From the NCBI GenBank assembly GCA_020216965.1, contig JAIWOJ010000075.1:1-8012 (forward strand): 8,012 nucleotides of DNA, in the 5' to 3' direction. The stretch comes from Prosthecobacter sp. Its GTDB lineage: Bacteria; Verrucomicrobiota; Verrucomicrobiia; Verrucomicrobiales; Verrucomicrobiaceae. Below, one piece after another: positions 7,396 to 8,012 of this stretch; within the stretch, counting starts at the first letter, position 1; each line of letters opens with the position of its first letter. The position numbers and the translations under genes were made by a program. Below the pieces are notes generated by a model, which worked only from the letters and a program-made list of their open reading frames with translations, ran no database searches and was not told the DNA's origin.

Positions 7396-8012
7396 ATGTC
7401 TGATTCTCCCCACTTTGCCATCCTCGGTGCCGGACGCAGCGGTCTGGGTGCCGCGCGTTTGGCACGGCAGCATGGGGCAGAAGTCACGCTCTTTGATGAG
7501 GGTGATCCACTGAAACTCAAAGCCGCTCTCGATAAACTGCACGCCGAAGGCTTCCGCACCGTGACAGGCCAGGCAGCCAGGGACCTCGTGGTTAAACCAG
7601 GCGATTTCCAGCGTGTGATCATCAGCCCCGGTCTTGATGCAAGCTGGCCTTTGCCCAAAAAATTCACCGATGTCGGCGTGCCACTGGAAGGGGAGACAGA
7701 GTTCGCTTTCAACCTCACGGACATGCCCCTGGTAGCCATCACAGGCACCAACGGCAAAAGCACCTGCACCGAACTCATCGCGCATCTTTTCGAGGCCAAT
7801 GGCCTCCGGTCCATCCCATGTGGCAACCACGGCATATCTCTGAGTGAGGTCGTGGCCTCCGGGCAGAGGTATGACGTGCTGTCTCTAGAGATCAGTAGCT
7901 TCCAGCTAGAAACGATCCGCAACTTCCGCGCTCGGGCTAGCCTTTGGCTAAATTTTGCACCTGACCATTTGGATCGCTACCCTGGGATGGCTGAGTACTT
8001 CGCTGCCAAAGC
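7396..8012 (+). CDS. murD: UDP-N-acetylmuramoylalanine–D-glutamate ligase MurD, 3'-truncated by the window edge
   Basis: Cytoplasmic ligase adding D-glutamate to UDP-MurNAc-L-Ala, the step before MurE. 205 complete codons plus two bases are visible, under half of the usual 450 or so. Present are the N-terminal Rossmann-like motif AILGAGRSGLGAARL (8-22), ISPGLD (76-81), the P-loop ITGTNGKST (115-123) with K121, CGNHG (142-146) with the substrate-binding Asn where most relatives have GNIG, EISSFQLE (165-172) and NFAPDHLDRYP (186-196). The last residue, K205 in YFAAK, aligns with the carbamylated lysine K198 of E. coli MurD. ATG 7396 is chosen because it is the first start codon after the in-frame stop at 7327 and begins seven residues before the conserved fold. 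It lacks a Shine-Dalgarno sequence and follows a pyrimidine-rich leader, unlike the ATGA-overlapped genes upstream. Confidence 0.95.
   Translation, partial: MSDSPHFAILGAGRSGLGAARLARQHGAEVTLFDEGDPLKLKAALDKLHAEGFRTVTGQAARDLVVKPGDFQRVIISPGLDASWPLPKKFTDVGVPLEGETEFAFNLTDMPLVAITGTNGKSTCTELIAHLFEANGLRSIPCGNHGISLSEVVASGQRYDVLSLEISSFQLETIRNFRARASLWLNFAPDHLDRYPGMAEYFAAK

Noticed and set aside
7323..7922. Antisense open frame of 199 codons opposite murD
   Set aside because: High-GC coding DNA commonly produces such frames; murD on the + strand has clear motifs throughout, and the antisense protein shows no recognisable domain.
1..8012. A previously undescribed system (defence, mobile or RNA-based)
   Set aside because: All seven reading frames fit known dcw families in canonical order and only 86 nt are noncoding; I see no room or signal for another system.

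Overview
The window is a stretch of a bacterial division and cell wall (dcw) cluster. All seven genes lie on the + strand in the classical order rsmH (mraW) – ftsL-like – ftsI – murE – murF – mraY – murD. The first and last genes are cut by the window edges. About 99% of the sequence is coding. I see no RNA gene, mobile element, CRISPR array, long repeat or accessory gene island.

Organism: GC content is high (roughly 60% by eye). MurE carries the DNPR motif of meso-diaminopimelate ligases, and the FtsI-type PBP has no PASTA domains, so a Gram-negative-type envelope with meso-DAP peptidoglycan is likely. The combination of a divergent short FtsL, a MurE with a long charged tail and a MurD with GNHG in place of GNIG makes me favour Verrucomicrobiota (Prosthecobacter/Verrucomicrobium-like). 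That is an inference from overall appearance, not a search result. CTAG is not avoided (25 occurrences), unlike in many Proteobacteria.

Layout: 1-861, rsmH, missing its N-terminus; 858-1211, small bitopic coiled-coil protein in the ftsL position; 1208-3118, ftsI, the septal transpeptidase; 3115-4752, murE; 4749-6113, murF; 6110-7309, mraY; 7310-7395, the only intergenic gap (86 nt); 7396 to the end, murD, cut at about 205 codons. Each of the first five junctions is an ATGA stop/start overlap, so those six genes are probably translated as one coupled chain. Only the murE start has a strong Shine-Dalgarno sequence. The chain breaks at mraY/murD. There the mraY stop is again in an ATGA, but its ATG opens a 7-codon frame that stops 66 nt before the murD start and lies in the murD frame.

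Joint role: MurD, MurE and MurF add D-Glu, meso-DAP and D-Ala-D-Ala to UDP-MurNAc-L-Ala. MraY transfers the finished phospho-MurNAc-pentapeptide to undecaprenyl phosphate. FtsI crosslinks the polymer at the septum, with the FtsL-like protein as a probable divisome partner. RsmH methylates 16S rRNA. I found no previously undescribed system here. The second-look points are variations on a standard cluster: the relic-like junction before murD, the MurE C-terminal extension, the MraY loop and the altered RsmH motif.
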